Source: CAVVSD01 sp963757125
GTDB taxonomy: Bacteria; Actinomycetota; Thermoleophilia; Solirubrobacterales; Solirubrobacteraceae
Assembly (NCBI GenBank): GCA_963757125.1
Contig: CAVWQP010000009.1
Span: 1,736,001-1,800,000, forward strand
Length of the DNA: 64,000 nt
Direction: 5' to 3'
Under the pieces are notes generated by a model. It searched no databases. It was not told the DNA's origin and saw only the letters and a list, made by a program, of their open reading frames with translations. A program made the translations under genes and the position numbers. Positions within the stretch are counted from its first letter, which is position 1. Each line of letters starts with the position of its first letter. Of the stretch, positions 51,365 to 59,600 are shown one piece after another.

Positions 51365-51823
51365 CTACGCCGCGTCGGGCGGCGGCAGGAACTCCACCTC
51401 GTGCTGCGCGGCCAGCGCGGCCACGGCCTCGCCCGTCTGGGGATCCAGGTCGTGGATGCCCTGGAACAGCTCCCACAGCTGCCCGGTCGGGGCCACCCAG
51501 AACAGCGCGGTCGCGGTCTCCTGGGAGTTGTTGTAGATCCCGTGCGGGATCCCCATCGCGAGCTTCGCGAGGTCCCCGACGTTCGCCGGCGTCGTCTCGC
51601 CGTCGAGCCAGAAGTCCAGCGTGCCGCTCAGCACGTAGAGGTACTCGTGCTGGGTCGGATGGATGTGGGGCGGGACGAACGTCCCCGGCGGCAGCGTCGC
51701 GTGCCACGCGAACGACGCGTCCGTGACCTGCTTCGGCCGGTACGTCTGGCCGAGGATCTCCCACACGATCCCGTCCACCGACCGGTCGGCGGGAAGGACC
51801 TCCTGGATCTCGCTCCGGGTCAT
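51365..51823 (-). CDS. Cupin domain protein
   Basis: 152 residues with a single cupin barrel: motif 1 PPGTFVPPHIHPTQHEYLYVLSG (H-x-H...E) and motif 2 ANVGDLAKLAMGIPHGIYN with the third His. Likely a metal-dependent dioxygenase/isomerase or sensor of the quercetinase-like type. It is last of the hydrolase-LLM-SBP-cupin row, 16 bases after the binding protein. GAGAGGAG ribosome site upstream. Confidence 0.85.
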   Translation of the reverse strand: MTRSEIQEVLPADRSVDGIVWEILGQTYRPKQVTDASFAWHATLPPGTFVPPHIHPTQHEYLYVLSGTLDFWLDGETTPANVGDLAKLAMGIPHGIYNNSQETATALFWVAPTGQLWELFQGIHDLDPQTGEAVAALAAQHEVEFLPPPDAA

Positions 51824-51839
51824 GGAGTCGTGTCTCCTC

Positions 51840-52922
51840 TCAGTTCTCGGGCAGGAACAGCGGCATCGTCCACCGGCCGCCCTCCTGCACAGGCTTGAAC
51901 TCGTACTCCTTCGTGAGCTGCTCGTCGGTCGTCGGGTAGCCCTCGACGCCCTGCTTGTCGAGCACCGGCGGCGTGATGTAGAGCTTCTCCGGGATCTTCC
52001 CGCCGTCGACGGCCTCTCCGGCCGCCCAGCCCGCGATCCGGCCCATGAGCACGACGTTCTGGTAGACGGACGCCGTGAGCTGGCCGCTCTCCACGCCCTT
52101 GAGCGACTCGTCGGTGCCGCCGTACGTGACGATCTTCGGCTGGAAGTCGCCCTCGCGGACGGCGGACGCCGCAAGCGCGCCGGACTCGTAGGACACGAAC
52201 ACGCCCTTCAGCGACGGGCCGAACTTCGACTTGAACGTCTGCATGATGTCCGCGGAGCCCTCCGGCGCGATCTTCGCGTCGACCTGGCTGTCGACGAGGT
52301 CCAGGCCGGCGGTCTTCGCGCCCGCCTTGAAGCCCTCGGCGATCTCACGGAACTGATCGACCTGCGGCGGCCCGAAGATCGCGGCCACCTTGCCGTTCGC
52401 CCCGACCGCGTCGGCCAGGTACTTCGCGGCGTCCTCGCCGACGCCCTTGCCGTCGATGATCAGGTCGGTGAAGTACGGGCCCTCCGTCAGCGCGTAGATC
52501 GCGATGATCGGGATGTCCGCCGCCTGCGCCCGCGCGAGGGCGGGCTGGACCGCCTCCGAGCTCAGCGGCCACACCACGATCGCCTTCACCTTCTGGGTGA
52601 TGAACGTGTCGATGTCCGAGAGCTGCTTGTCGACGTTGAGGTTGGCGTCCGTCGTCTTCACGTCGAGGCCCTGCTTGGCCGCCTCCGCCTTCAGGCCGCC
52701 GTCCAGCAGCCGCAGGGACGGATCCGCGCCCTGCGGGATCGAGAATCCGATCGTCCCCTTCGACCCCGCCGCCGGCGCGGAGTCGCTCGAGGTTCCGCTG
52801 CCACCCGCGGACGTGCTCCCCGCGTCGCTGTCGTCGCTGCCACACGCGCTCAGCGCGAGCGCGAATGCAGCGACGACGGCCAGGATCGCGAATCGCGTGA
52901 TTCGCGACAGGTCTGCTCGCAT
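51840..52922 (-). CDS. Sugar ABC transporter substrate-binding lipoprotein
   Basis: 360 residues. Signal with lipobox ALALSACGS, lipidated Cys27, then a Ser/Gly linker. The mature protein is a type I periplasmic-binding fold (Peripla_BP_4, RbsB-like): GTIGFSIPQGADPSLRLLDG, LSDIDTFITQKVKAIVVWPL, IPIIAIYALTEGPYFTD, IVTYGGTDESLKGVESGQL. Binds a sugar or related small molecule outside the cell. No ABC permease or ATPase is next to it, which is unusual. GGGGGGA ribosome site. Its partners in the operon are an LLM enzyme and a hydrolase. Confidence 0.9.
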   Translation of the reverse strand: MRADLSRITRFAILAVVAAFALALSACGSDDSDAGSTSAGGSGTSSDSAPAAGSKGTIGFSIPQGADPSLRLLDGGLKAEAAKQGLDVKTTDANLNVDKQLSDIDTFITQKVKAIVVWPLSSEAVQPALARAQAADIPIIAIYALTEGPYFTDLIIDGKGVGEDAAKYLADAVGANGKVAAIFGPPQVDQFREIAEGFKAGAKTAGLDLVDSQVDAKIAPEGSADIMQTFKSKFGPSLKGVFVSYESGALAASAVREGDFQPKIVTYGGTDESLKGVESGQLTASVYQNVVLMGRIAGWAAGEAVDGGKIPEKLYITPPVLDKQGVEGYPTTDEQLTKEYEFKPVQEGGRWTMPLFLPEN

Positions 52923-52956
52923 CGATGTTCCCCCCGTGTGACTGGTGTTCGAAGAC

Positions 52957-54198
52957 TCAGGCGCTCACGGCCTGGCCGTGGCGCTCGGCCCATCCGGCGA
53001 GCATCGACTTCGTGCCCGGCACGGGTAGGCCACGCTCGTAGAACGGCTTGTTGCCGGGCGGCCGGAAGTGCGGCATGACCTCCTGGGAGAGCAGCCGCAT
53101 CGTCTTCTGCATCAGCTCGGGCGGCAGGTTGGCCGGCGGCGTGTTCACGAAGGTGCCGGCGCCGAGCTCGTCCGTGTACATGGTGAGCTTCTCGGTCACC
53201 GTCTCCGGCGAGCCGGTGATGATGATCTGCTGGTCGACCATGTGCTTGAACGTCAGCTCGCCGGGGGGATGGATGTCGTACTTCTCCATCCCGCGGATCA
53301 TCCCGCCGAGCGAGCTCGGGCTGAAGTAGCCGGGCGGCGTGAAGTAGGGCGCCGGGAACTTGTAGAGCGACTGCATGAGGCGCTCCGCGTAGGGCCCGAC
53401 CTCCTCCTCGGCCTGGGCGTCGGTCTCCGCGACGTAGACGAGCGCGGAGAACGCGAGCTGCTCGGGGTCGGGCTCGTAGCCGTGCGCGGCGGCCGCGTCG
53501 CGGTACATCTGGTAGTTGATCTTCGTGAAGGCGACGGGCGAGAAGACCATCGTGAACGGCAGGCGCAGCCGCGCGCAGGCCTCGATCGTCTCCCGCGAGC
53601 CCTGCCCGGGGATCCAGATCGGCGGGTGCGGCTTCTGGTACGTCGTCGGCCACGGGTTGACGTAGGGCAGGTCGTAGTGCTCGCCGAGCCACTCGAACGG
53701 CCCCGGCTCCGTCCACGCGCGGACGATGAGGTCGAACGCCTCCCAGAAGCGCTCGCGCGACGTCGACGGGTCCTCGCGCAGCGAGATGTACTCCATCCCC
53801 TGCCCGCGCACGAACCCGGAGATGATCCGGCCGCCGGAGAACACGTCGAGCATCGCGACGGACTCGGCGACCCGCAGCGGGTTGCCGTGCAGCGGGATCG
53901 GGTTGCCCAGCATGCAGACCGCGAGCTTGCTCGTCTGCGCGACGACGTGGCCGCCGATGACGTTGACGTCGGGCAGGCCGCACGGGGTCTGGTGGTGCTC
54001 GTTGATGAAGACCCCGTCGTAGCCCAGCTGCTCGGCGAGCGGCGCCCGCGAGAGCTGCTCGACGTAGGACAGGTGGCCCTTGTGCGCGTCGAAGTGCTCG
54101 TTGGAGAAGGTGATCCAGGCCGAGTCGTACTCGTCCTGCGGCGGGACGTCGAGGTACTGCATCGCCATCCCGTGGAAGAAGTTCAGCTGGCGGCTCAC
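52957..54198 (-). CDS. LLM class flavin-dependent oxidoreductase
   Basis: 413 residues, luciferase-like barrel: LAEQLGYDGVFINEHHQTPC, KLAVCMLGNPIPLHGNPLRV, VAESVAMLDVFSGGRIISGF, VRGQGMEYISLREDPSTSRE, PPIWIPGQGSRETIEACARL. Family uses reduced FMN to oxidise a substrate, often an alkane, aldehyde or aromatic. GTG start overlaps the TGA of the alpha/beta hydrolase gene (GTGA), indicating that the two act in one pathway. Confidence 0.9.
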   Translation of the reverse strand: MSRQLNFFHGMAMQYLDVPPQDEYDSAWITFSNEHFDAHKGHLSYVEQLSRAPLAEQLGYDGVFINEHHQTPCGLPDVNVIGGHVVAQTSKLAVCMLGNPIPLHGNPLRVAESVAMLDVFSGGRIISGFVRGQGMEYISLREDPSTSRERFWEAFDLIVRAWTEPGPFEWLGEHYDLPYVNPWPTTYQKPHPPIWIPGQGSRETIEACARLRLPFTMVFSPVAFTKINYQMYRDAAAAHGYEPDPEQLAFSALVYVAETDAQAEEEVGPYAERLMQSLYKFPAPYFTPPGYFSPSSLGGMIRGMEKYDIHPPGELTFKHMVDQQIIITGSPETVTEKLTMYTDELGAGTFVNTPPANLPPELMQKTMRLLSQEVMPHFRPPGNKPFYERGLPVPGTKSMLAGWAERHGQAVSA

Positions 54199-55010
54199 GA
54201 TGCCTCCTTGATGAAGCTCAGGACTGTGCTGGCGACGGCGTCGGGCTGCTCGATGATGAGGGCGTGCCCGGTGCCCGGCACGCGCTCGGTGCGCGCCTGC
54301 GGGATGAGCTGCCCGTAGGAGCCGACCGTGTTCGCGTCGGGCAGCAGCCGGTCGTTCTCCGCCCCGACCAGGAGCGTCGGCATGGTGATGCGGCGCAGGA
54401 GCCGCGGCAGCGAGCGGTCGTGACGCGGGTTCCACAGCAGCCGCGCGACGGCCGACATCTGCCCGTACATCTGCATGGCCGCGTCGATCGGGTCGACGCC
54501 CTCGGGCAGCGCGAAGACCTCGTCGATGTTGGTCCGGTCCTCGAAGAGGTGGTCCGCGAGCTGGTCGGGGTCCATGAGGAAGAGGTCGGGAGGCGTCTCC
54601 GTGCCCGGGAGGCGCAGGCCGGCCGGGACGATGAGCGTGAGCGACCGCACCCGCTCGGGCCAGAGCACGGCGAAGCGCGCGGCCAGCCATCCGCCGAGCG
54701 AGTAGCCGACGAGGTCGAAGCGCTCGACGCCCATCGTGCGGACGAGGTCGTCGTAGTGGACGAGCATGTCGTCCATCGAGCGCATCCAGTCCTGCATCGG
54801 CGTGCCGCCGAAGCCGATGTGCTCGGGCGCGATGACGTCGGCACCCTTCGACAGCGCCTCGTGGAAGCGCAGCCACGTGCCCGTGAAGCCGGCTCCGTGG
54901 AGGAACAGCAAGGGCGGGCCGTCGCCCGCGCGCCGCACCGCCGTGGGCGTTCCCGCGACGTCGATCTTCTCGGCCGCCACCCCCGCGGCCGGGCCCTGCG
55001 TCTCAGACAT
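54195..55010 (-). CDS. Alpha/beta fold hydrolase (meta-cleavage-product hydrolase-like)
   Basis: 271 residues, full triad. PPLLFLHGAGFTGTWLRF (oxyanion HGAG), VIAPEHIGFGGTPMQDWMRS, nucleophile elbow FDLVGYSLGGWLAARFAVLW, acid PTLLVGAENDRLLPDANT, His in VPGTGHALIIEQPD. Resembles C-C bond hydrolases of aromatic meta-cleavage pathways and related esterases; the substrate is unproven. First gene of the hydrolase-LLM-SBP-cupin operon; divergent from the FAD hydroxylase, together suggesting aromatic ring degradation. Confidence 0.87.
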   Translation of the reverse strand: MSETQGPAAGVAAEKIDVAGTPTAVRRAGDGPPLLFLHGAGFTGTWLRFHEALSKGADVIAPEHIGFGGTPMQDWMRSMDDMLVHYDDLVRTMGVERFDLVGYSLGGWLAARFAVLWPERVRSLTLIVPAGLRLPGTETPPDLFLMDPDQLADHLFEDRTNIDEVFALPEGVDPIDAAMQMYGQMSAVARLLWNPRHDRSLPRLLRRITMPTLLVGAENDRLLPDANTVGSYGQLIPQARTERVPGTGHALIIEQPDAVASTVLSFIKEAS

Positions 55011-55110
55011 GTGTGCTCCGAAGCTCGCCTGGATTGGCGCGCCGGACCATAGTCTGCTCATCAGCAGGTTGCAATGCAGAGCATGGCGCGACGGTGTTAC
55101 CGTCGGGCAC

Positions 55111-56343
55111 ATGAGCGTCCTCGTCGTCGGCGGCGGCATCGGCGGCCTCACGACGGCCCTCGCGCTCCACGAGCGCGGGATGCGCGACGTCACCGTGCTC
55201 GAGGCGTCGCGCGAGCTCCGCGAGCTCGGCGTCGGGATCAACACGCTGCCGCACGCGATCCGCGCGCTGCGCGACCTGGGCCTCCTCGACGCGCTCGACG
55301 CCGTCGCGCTGCGGACCGCGGAGCTCTTCTACCTCAACCGCCAGGGCCAGCAGATCTGGCACGAGCCGCGCGGCCTCGACGCGGGGCACGACGTCCCGCA
55401 GCTCTCGATCCACCGCGGGATGCTCCAGGGCGTCATCGCGAACGCCGTGCGCGAGCGCCTCGGGCCCGATGCGGTCCTCACCGGCCACCGCCTCACGGGC
55501 ATCGTGGCCGACGACGAGGGCGTCACGGTCCGCGTGACCGACCGCGCCACGGAGGAGCCGCATGCCATGCGCGCCGACGTGCTCGTCGGCGCCGACGGCA
55601 TCCACTCAACGGTCCGCGAGACGCTCTTCCCCGGCGAGGGTCCGCCCCGCTGGAACGGCGCGACACTCTGGCGGGGCGCGCGGCCGTGGCCGCGGTTCCT
55701 GACCGGCCGCTCGATGATCATCGCGGGCGGGATGGCGTCGAAGCTGGTCGTCTACCCCATCGCCCCGGGCGACGACCCGGCGGCGCCGCTGACGAACTGG
55801 GCCGTCATCGCGCCGACCGGCGAGGCCGGCGGCCCGCCGCCACGCCCGCAGAGCTGGCTCGCGCAGGGACACCTCGAGGAGCTGCTGCCCCACGTCGAGG
55901 GCTTCGCGGTCCCGCACGTCGACGCGGTCGGCCTGATCGCCGCGACCGAGACGGTCTACGAGTACCCGATGTGCGACCGCGACCCGCTCCCGCGCTGGTC
56001 GCACGGGCGCGTGACGCTCCTCGGCGACGCCGCGCACCCGATGTACCCGGTCGGATCCAACGGCGCGAGCCAGGCGATCCTCGACGCCGTCGCGCTCGCC
56101 GAGCAGCTGGCCGTCGGCGACGATCCCGCGGCGGCGCTGCGCCGCTACGAGGAGGAGCGGCTGCCGGCGACGGCCGCGATCGTGCGCGCGAACCGCACCG
56201 GCGGGCCGGAGGGCGTCATCGACGCGGTGGAGCGCCTCGCGCCCGGCGGCTTCGAGGACATCGACGCCGTCCTGCCCCACGCCGAGCGCGCCGCGATCGT
56301 CCAGGGCTACGCCGCGCAGGCCGGGTTCGCGCCGCGCCGCTGA
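55111..56343 (+). CDS. FAD-dependent aromatic hydroxylase (salicylate/3-hydroxybenzoate hydroxylase-like)
   Basis: 410 residues, class A flavoprotein monooxygenase. FAD GxGxxG in VLVVGGGIGGLTTALALHER, DG motif VLVGADGIHSTVRE, and GD motif VTLLGDAAHPMYPVGSNGAS. NAD(P)H-dependent ring hydroxylation fits. ATG at 55111 with TACCGT seven bases upstream, so a nearly leaderless promoter. CTGCT-CATC-AGCAG in the 100-base divergent spacer (55054-55067) is a small inverted repeat. Followed after 57 bases by an MHS importer. Confidence 0.88.
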   Translation: MSVLVVGGGIGGLTTALALHERGMRDVTVLEASRELRELGVGINTLPHAIRALRDLGLLDALDAVALRTAELFYLNRQGQQIWHEPRGLDAGHDVPQLSIHRGMLQGVIANAVRERLGPDAVLTGHRLTGIVADDEGVTVRVTDRATEEPHAMRADVLVGADGIHSTVRETLFPGEGPPRWNGATLWRGARPWPRFLTGRSMIIAGGMASKLVVYPIAPGDDPAAPLTNWAVIAPTGEAGGPPPRPQSWLAQGHLEELLPHVEGFAVPHVDAVGLIAATETVYEYPMCDRDPLPRWSHGRVTLLGDAAHPMYPVGSNGASQAILDAVALAEQLAVGDDPAAALRRYEEERLPATAAIVRANRTGGPEGVIDAVERLAPGGFEDIDAVLPHAERAAIVQGYAAQAGFAPRR

Positions 56344-56400
56344 TTGCGGCAAGCGCTTGCCGGGAAGGCCGTTCCCAAGCTCGAACGGGAGAGGGAGCGC

Positions 56401-57783
56401 ATGAGCACGGACGACCAGCAGTCGCAGGTGACCCCTGCCGTGGCACGTCGCGTCGCAGGTGCAGCCGCGATCGGCAACTTCATGGAGTGGTTCGACTTCG
56501 CGGTCTACGGCTTCTTCGCCGTGACGATCGGCAAGGTCTTCTTCCCCTCCGACAGCGAGACCGCGTCGCTGCTCTCGTCGCTCGCCGTGTACGGCGTCGC
56601 GTTCCTCTTCCGGCCCGTCGGCGGGATGGTCCTCGGCGCCTTCGCCGACCGCAACGGGCGTCGAGCCGCGCTGTCGCTGACGGTCGTCCTCATGGGCGTG
56701 TCGACCACGCTCGTCGCGCTGCTGCCCACGTACGCCAGCGTCGGCTTCCTCGCCCCCGTCCTGCTCATCCTGCTGCGCTGCGCGCAGGGGTTCTCGGCCG
56801 GCGGCGAGTGGACGGGCACGTCCGCGTTCCTCGTCGAGTACGCGCCGCGCAACCGCCGCGCGCTGTGGGGCAGCGTCGTCTCCATGACGGCCGCGCTCGG
56901 CACGCTCGGCGGCGCCGTCGTGGCGCTCGCGCTGTCCACGTGGCTCACGGAGGCACAGCTCACGAGCTGGGGCTGGCGGATCCCGTTCCTGATCGCCGCG
57001 CCGCTCGGCGCGATCGGCCTCTACGTCCGGCTGCGCCTGGAGGACACGCCCGTCTTCCGCGACCTGCAGGCCGACAACGCCGTGTCGGACCGGCCGCTGC
57101 AGGAGTCCGGGCGCCGCAACCTGCGCGCGATCGGCCTCGTCATGGCGAGCGCCAGCATCTCCGGCCTCGGCTACTACTACCTGGGCTCCTACGTCATCAC
57201 GTACCTCACCGAGACGGTCGGGGTGGAGCGTTCGACCGCTCTCCTGACGGTCGTGGGCGGCATCGCGTGCTACGCGCTGATGTGCCCGGTCGCCGGCCTG
57301 CTGTCGGACCGCATCGGCAGGCGCACCTCGGTCGTCACCGGCTGCTTCGGGCTCGTGATCGTGACGCTCCCGATGATGCTCCTGCTCGCGACCGGCGCGC
57401 CGGCCGCGGCCATCCTCGGCATGGCGGCCTTCGGCGTGTTCCAGGCGATGGTGAACGTCAACGGCGTCGTGATCCTCGTCGAGCTGTTCCCGGCGGCGAC
57501 CCGCGTGAGCTCGAGCGCGATCGGCTACAACCTCGGCCTCGCGATCATCGCCGGACCGGGCCCGCTCATCGCGGCGGCGCTGGCGTCGGCGACGGACGGC
57601 GGGGTCACCCCCGGCCTCTACGTCGTCGCGGTCGCGCTGGTCGCCGGGATCGTGCTGGTCCTCGGGCTCCCGGAGACCCGCGGGCGCCCGCTGCACGCGG
57701 AGAAGCCGCGGTTCCGCCGCGACGGGACGCCGGCCCCGGCGAGGGCGGCGACGCCCGTCACCGAGGCATCGACGACCCGCTAG
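56401..57783 (+). CDS. MHS (metabolite:H+ symporter) family MFS importer
   Basis: 460 residues. MHS hallmarks: AAAIGNFMEWFDFAVYGFFA, FLFRPVGGMVLGAFADRNGR, RCAQGFSAGGEWTGTSAFLV, SWGWRIPFLIAAPLGAIGLY with the following LEDTPVF. This group imports organic and aromatic acids, compatible ions or amino acids. GGGAG ribosome site before ATG. Placement after the aromatic hydroxylase suggests uptake of its substrate. Convergent overlap of 26 bases with the acetyltransferase gene. Confidence 0.9.
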   Translation: MSTDDQQSQVTPAVARRVAGAAAIGNFMEWFDFAVYGFFAVTIGKVFFPSDSETASLLSSLAVYGVAFLFRPVGGMVLGAFADRNGRRAALSLTVVLMGVSTTLVALLPTYASVGFLAPVLLILLRCAQGFSAGGEWTGTSAFLVEYAPRNRRALWGSVVSMTAALGTLGGAVVALALSTWLTEAQLTSWGWRIPFLIAAPLGAIGLYVRLRLEDTPVFRDLQADNAVSDRPLQESGRRNLRAIGLVMASASISGLGYYYLGSYVITYLTETVGVERSTALLTVVGGIACYALMCPVAGLLSDRIGRRTSVVTGCFGLVIVTLPMMLLLATGAPAAAILGMAAFGVFQAMVNVNGVVILVELFPAATRVSSSAIGYNLGLAIIAGPGPLIAAALASATDGGVTPGLYVVAVALVAGIVLVLGLPETRGRPLHAEKPRFRRDGTPAPARAATPVTEASTTR

Positions 57784-58240
57784 GCCCGCGGGTCCCGATC
57801 GGCGCGGCGGGGACGCCGCCGACCGTGACGCCCGGCGCGACGTCGTGCGTCACGACGGCGTTCGCGCCGGCTGCCGAACGGTCGCCCATCCGCACCGGGC
57901 CGAAGACCTTCGCGCCTGGCGCCAGGTAGACCCAGTCGCCGAACCGCGGCGAGGCGCCCTTCTCGATCCCGATCGTCACGCCCTGGCTCAGCGTGAGGTT
58001 CGGGCCCGCCACGACGCCCGGCCCCACGAACACGCCCCCGAAGTGCGCGATGAAGAGGCCGGGGCCGATGTCCGCGTCCGTGGAGATCGAGATCCCGGCG
58101 ACCATCTCGATCGTCTTGCGGGAGACCATGGCCACCGGCTTGAGCAGCAGGCGCGCCGGCGACGACGACGTGCGGACCCAGCGGCGGAAGCGGTACTCGA
58201 CGACCGCCCACGCCCCGAGCGCGGCCTCCCCACCCTGCAC
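57758..58240 (-). CDS. Serine O-acetyltransferase-like hexapeptide-repeat acyltransferase
   Basis: 160 residues, left-handed beta-helix. Hexapeptide repeats: ISISTDADIGPGLFIAHFGG, VFVGPGVVAGPNLTLSQGVTIG, VYLAPGAKVFGPVRMGDRSA, AGANAVVTHDVAPGVTVGG. The His in LFIAHFGG fits the CysE-type catalytic position. The N-terminal helical domain of true CysE is short, so it may acylate a sugar rather than serine. GTG at 58240 lies two bases after the peptidase stop, so it is co-transcribed behind the riboswitch-controlled peptidase gene. Confidence 0.83.
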   Translation of the reverse strand: MQGGEAALGAWAVVEYRFRRWVRTSSSPARLLLKPVAMVSRKTIEMVAGISISTDADIGPGLFIAHFGGVFVGPGVVAGPNLTLSQGVTIGIEKGASPRFGDWVYLAPGAKVFGPVRMGDRSAAGANAVVTHDVAPGVTVGGVPAAPIGTRGPSGSSMPR

Positions 58241-58242
58241 GA

Positions 58243-59103
58243 CTATGCCCCCGGCAGGGCCTCCAGCAGCGGCAGCGGATCGATCGGCGAGCCGCCCTCG
58301 TACCAGCCGGGCGCCGTCCAGTACTCGAAGTGCAGGTGACAGCCCTGTGCGTCGCCCGTGTCACCGACGATGCCGATCGGCTGGCCGGCGGCGACCGGCG
58401 TCCCCACGGTCAGCGCGGTCGGCTCGGCCATGTGCATGTATGCCTCCGACCCGCCGTCGGCCATCTGGATGACGACGTAGTTGCCTGCGCGCCCCTCGAA
58501 GTCGGCGTGCTGCACGGTGCCGGGGTGCGCGGCGACGAGCGGCGTGCCGCACTTCGCGAACACGTCCTGGCCCTCGTGACCGCGGGCGCCCCCGAAGCGC
58601 TGCACGGCGGACATGCCGATCTGGTGCTTGCCGGCGACCGGGAACACCGCAGGCCCGGTCATCGCCGGCGTCCGCAGCACGGGCAGCGCCGGGACCTTGA
58701 GCAGCGGACCGCTGCGCGAGACGCCTGCGACCTTCGAGCGGACCTGCACCCGACCGGTCTGCGCGCCGTCGGGCACCTGCACGAGCAGGCGACGCGGCGA
58801 CTGCTCGCTGGGCGGCGCCATCTTGTCGTCGGCCGCTCCCCTCGCGCCGCGGAAGATCACGAACTCGACGTCGTCCAGCGCCGAGCCGCGCAGCTTCAGC
58901 ACCTGGCCGGTCGCGCAGCGCGAGGTCCGCCCCTCCGCGCACACGAGCTGCTGCACCACCGGGCGCTCCAGCGTCGTCGCACCGCCCGCGGCCGACGAGG
59001 CGGCGCCCCCCGCGCTCGCCCCCGCCACGCCCGGTGCCGCGCACCAGGCCGCCGCCACTCCCAAGAGAACGACGAGCGATCGGGCGAACAACGACTGTCG
59101 CAA
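58243..59103 (-). CDS. Secreted M23 family metallopeptidase (TTG start)
   Basis: 286 residues. Signal peptide RQSLFARSLVVLLGVAAAWC, then an IPT/TIG-like beta domain (QVLKLRGSALDDVEFVIFRG, RVQVRSKVAGVS) and a lysostaphin-type M23 domain with zinc ligands His176 and Asp180 (GHEGQDVFAKCGTPL) and catalytic/zinc HLHFE at 256-260. Cuts peptidoglycan cross-bridges. The TTG at 59103 is supported by AGGGAG seven bases upstream and by the signal peptide. A c-di-AMP riboswitch lies in its leader, matching the known control of cell-wall hydrolases in actinobacteria. Confidence 0.9.
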   Translation of the reverse strand: MRQSLFARSLVVLLGVAAAWCAAPGVAGASAGGAASSAAGGATTLERPVVQQLVCAEGRTSRCATGQVLKLRGSALDDVEFVIFRGARGAADDKMAPPSEQSPRRLLVQVPDGAQTGRVQVRSKVAGVSRSGPLLKVPALPVLRTPAMTGPAVFPVAGKHQIGMSAVQRFGGARGHEGQDVFAKCGTPLVAAHPGTVQHADFEGRAGNYVVIQMADGGSEAYMHMAEPTALTVGTPVAAGQPIGIVGDTGDAQGCHLHFEYWTAPGWYEGGSPIDPLPLLEALPGA

Positions 59104-59118
59104 TGAACAACTCCCTGT

Positions 59119-59250
59119 CGGCTGTGCTGGTGCCTACGGGGTGAGCTGTCGGGCTCGCGCGATGGCTCGCGCTACGACGCACGACGGCGTCGATTCGCCC
59201 CTACGACCTGGTTCCCCCGCCCCGCTGACCCTGAGGCCGGCGAGCTCGGC
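59119..59250 (-). ncRNA. c-di-AMP riboswitch (ydaO/yuaA leader)
   Basis: On the minus strand just ahead of the M23 gene, the conserved blocks of the ydaO motif occur in the correct order: GGGGGAACC (59218-59210), GGGGCGAATC (59201-59192), GAGCCCGACAGC (59156-59145), CCCCGTAGGC (59141-59132). Spacing and sequence closely follow the actinobacterial versions found before rpf and NlpC/M23 genes. It senses c-di-AMP and normally turns expression off when the ligand is high. End points are approximate. Confidence 0.88.
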
Positions 59251-59264
59251 GATGCGGCGCGCGG

Positions 59265-59270
59265 AGTATA
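59265..59270 (-). promoter_or_regulatory. -10 element of the riboswitch/M23 promoter
   Basis: TATACT on the minus strand, placing transcription start a few bases before the riboswitch. No clear -35. Confidence 0.5.
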
Positions 59271-59294
59271 CGTAACAGTCCCGGCGGAAGGAGT

Positions 59295-59600
59295 TCAGCC
59301 GCGCCGCATGAGCCGGCCGACGGCGGCCATGAGCTCATCGGTGCGATCGGCCAGCTGCTCGCCCTCGGCGGGGATGACGCAGCTGCGCGCGTGATCGTCG
59401 AGCAGGCCGAGCGCCACCTTGTCCAGCGCGGCCTGCACGGCGCTGATCTGGGTGAGCACGTCGATGCAGTAGCGGTCCTCGTCCACCATGCGCCCGATGC
59501 CGCGGACCTGGCCCTCGATGCGGGCGAGGCGCTTGGCGAGCTGCTCCTTGGAGGCGGTGTAGCCCCTGACGGGAGGAGCTGGATCGGCGTGCGTGCTCAT
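59295..59600 (-). CDS. csoR: CsoR-type copper-sensing repressor
   Basis: 101 residues, all-helical CsoR/RcnR fold. The Cu(I) triad Cys45 (DRYCIDVL), His70 and Cys74 (DDHARSCV) follows the C-H-C pattern, with Arg/Lys-rich helix 1 (EQLAKRLARIEGQVRGIGRM). Represses copper export genes, released by copper. ATG at 59600 overlaps the stop of the GntR gene by ATGA but also has its own -10 TAGAAT six bases upstream, so a leaderless promoter inside the GntR gene is likely. No copper pump or chaperone in the window, so its targets lie elsewhere. Confidence 0.9.
   Translation of the reverse strand: MSTHADPAPPVRGYTASKEQLAKRLARIEGQVRGIGRMVDEDRYCIDVLTQISAVQAALDKVALGLLDDHARSCVIPAEGEQLADRTDELMAAVGRLMRRG

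Noticed and set aside
55606..57696. 696-codon minus-strand frame
   Set aside because: Antisense shadow of the FAD hydroxylase and MHS importer; highly charged repetitive composition.
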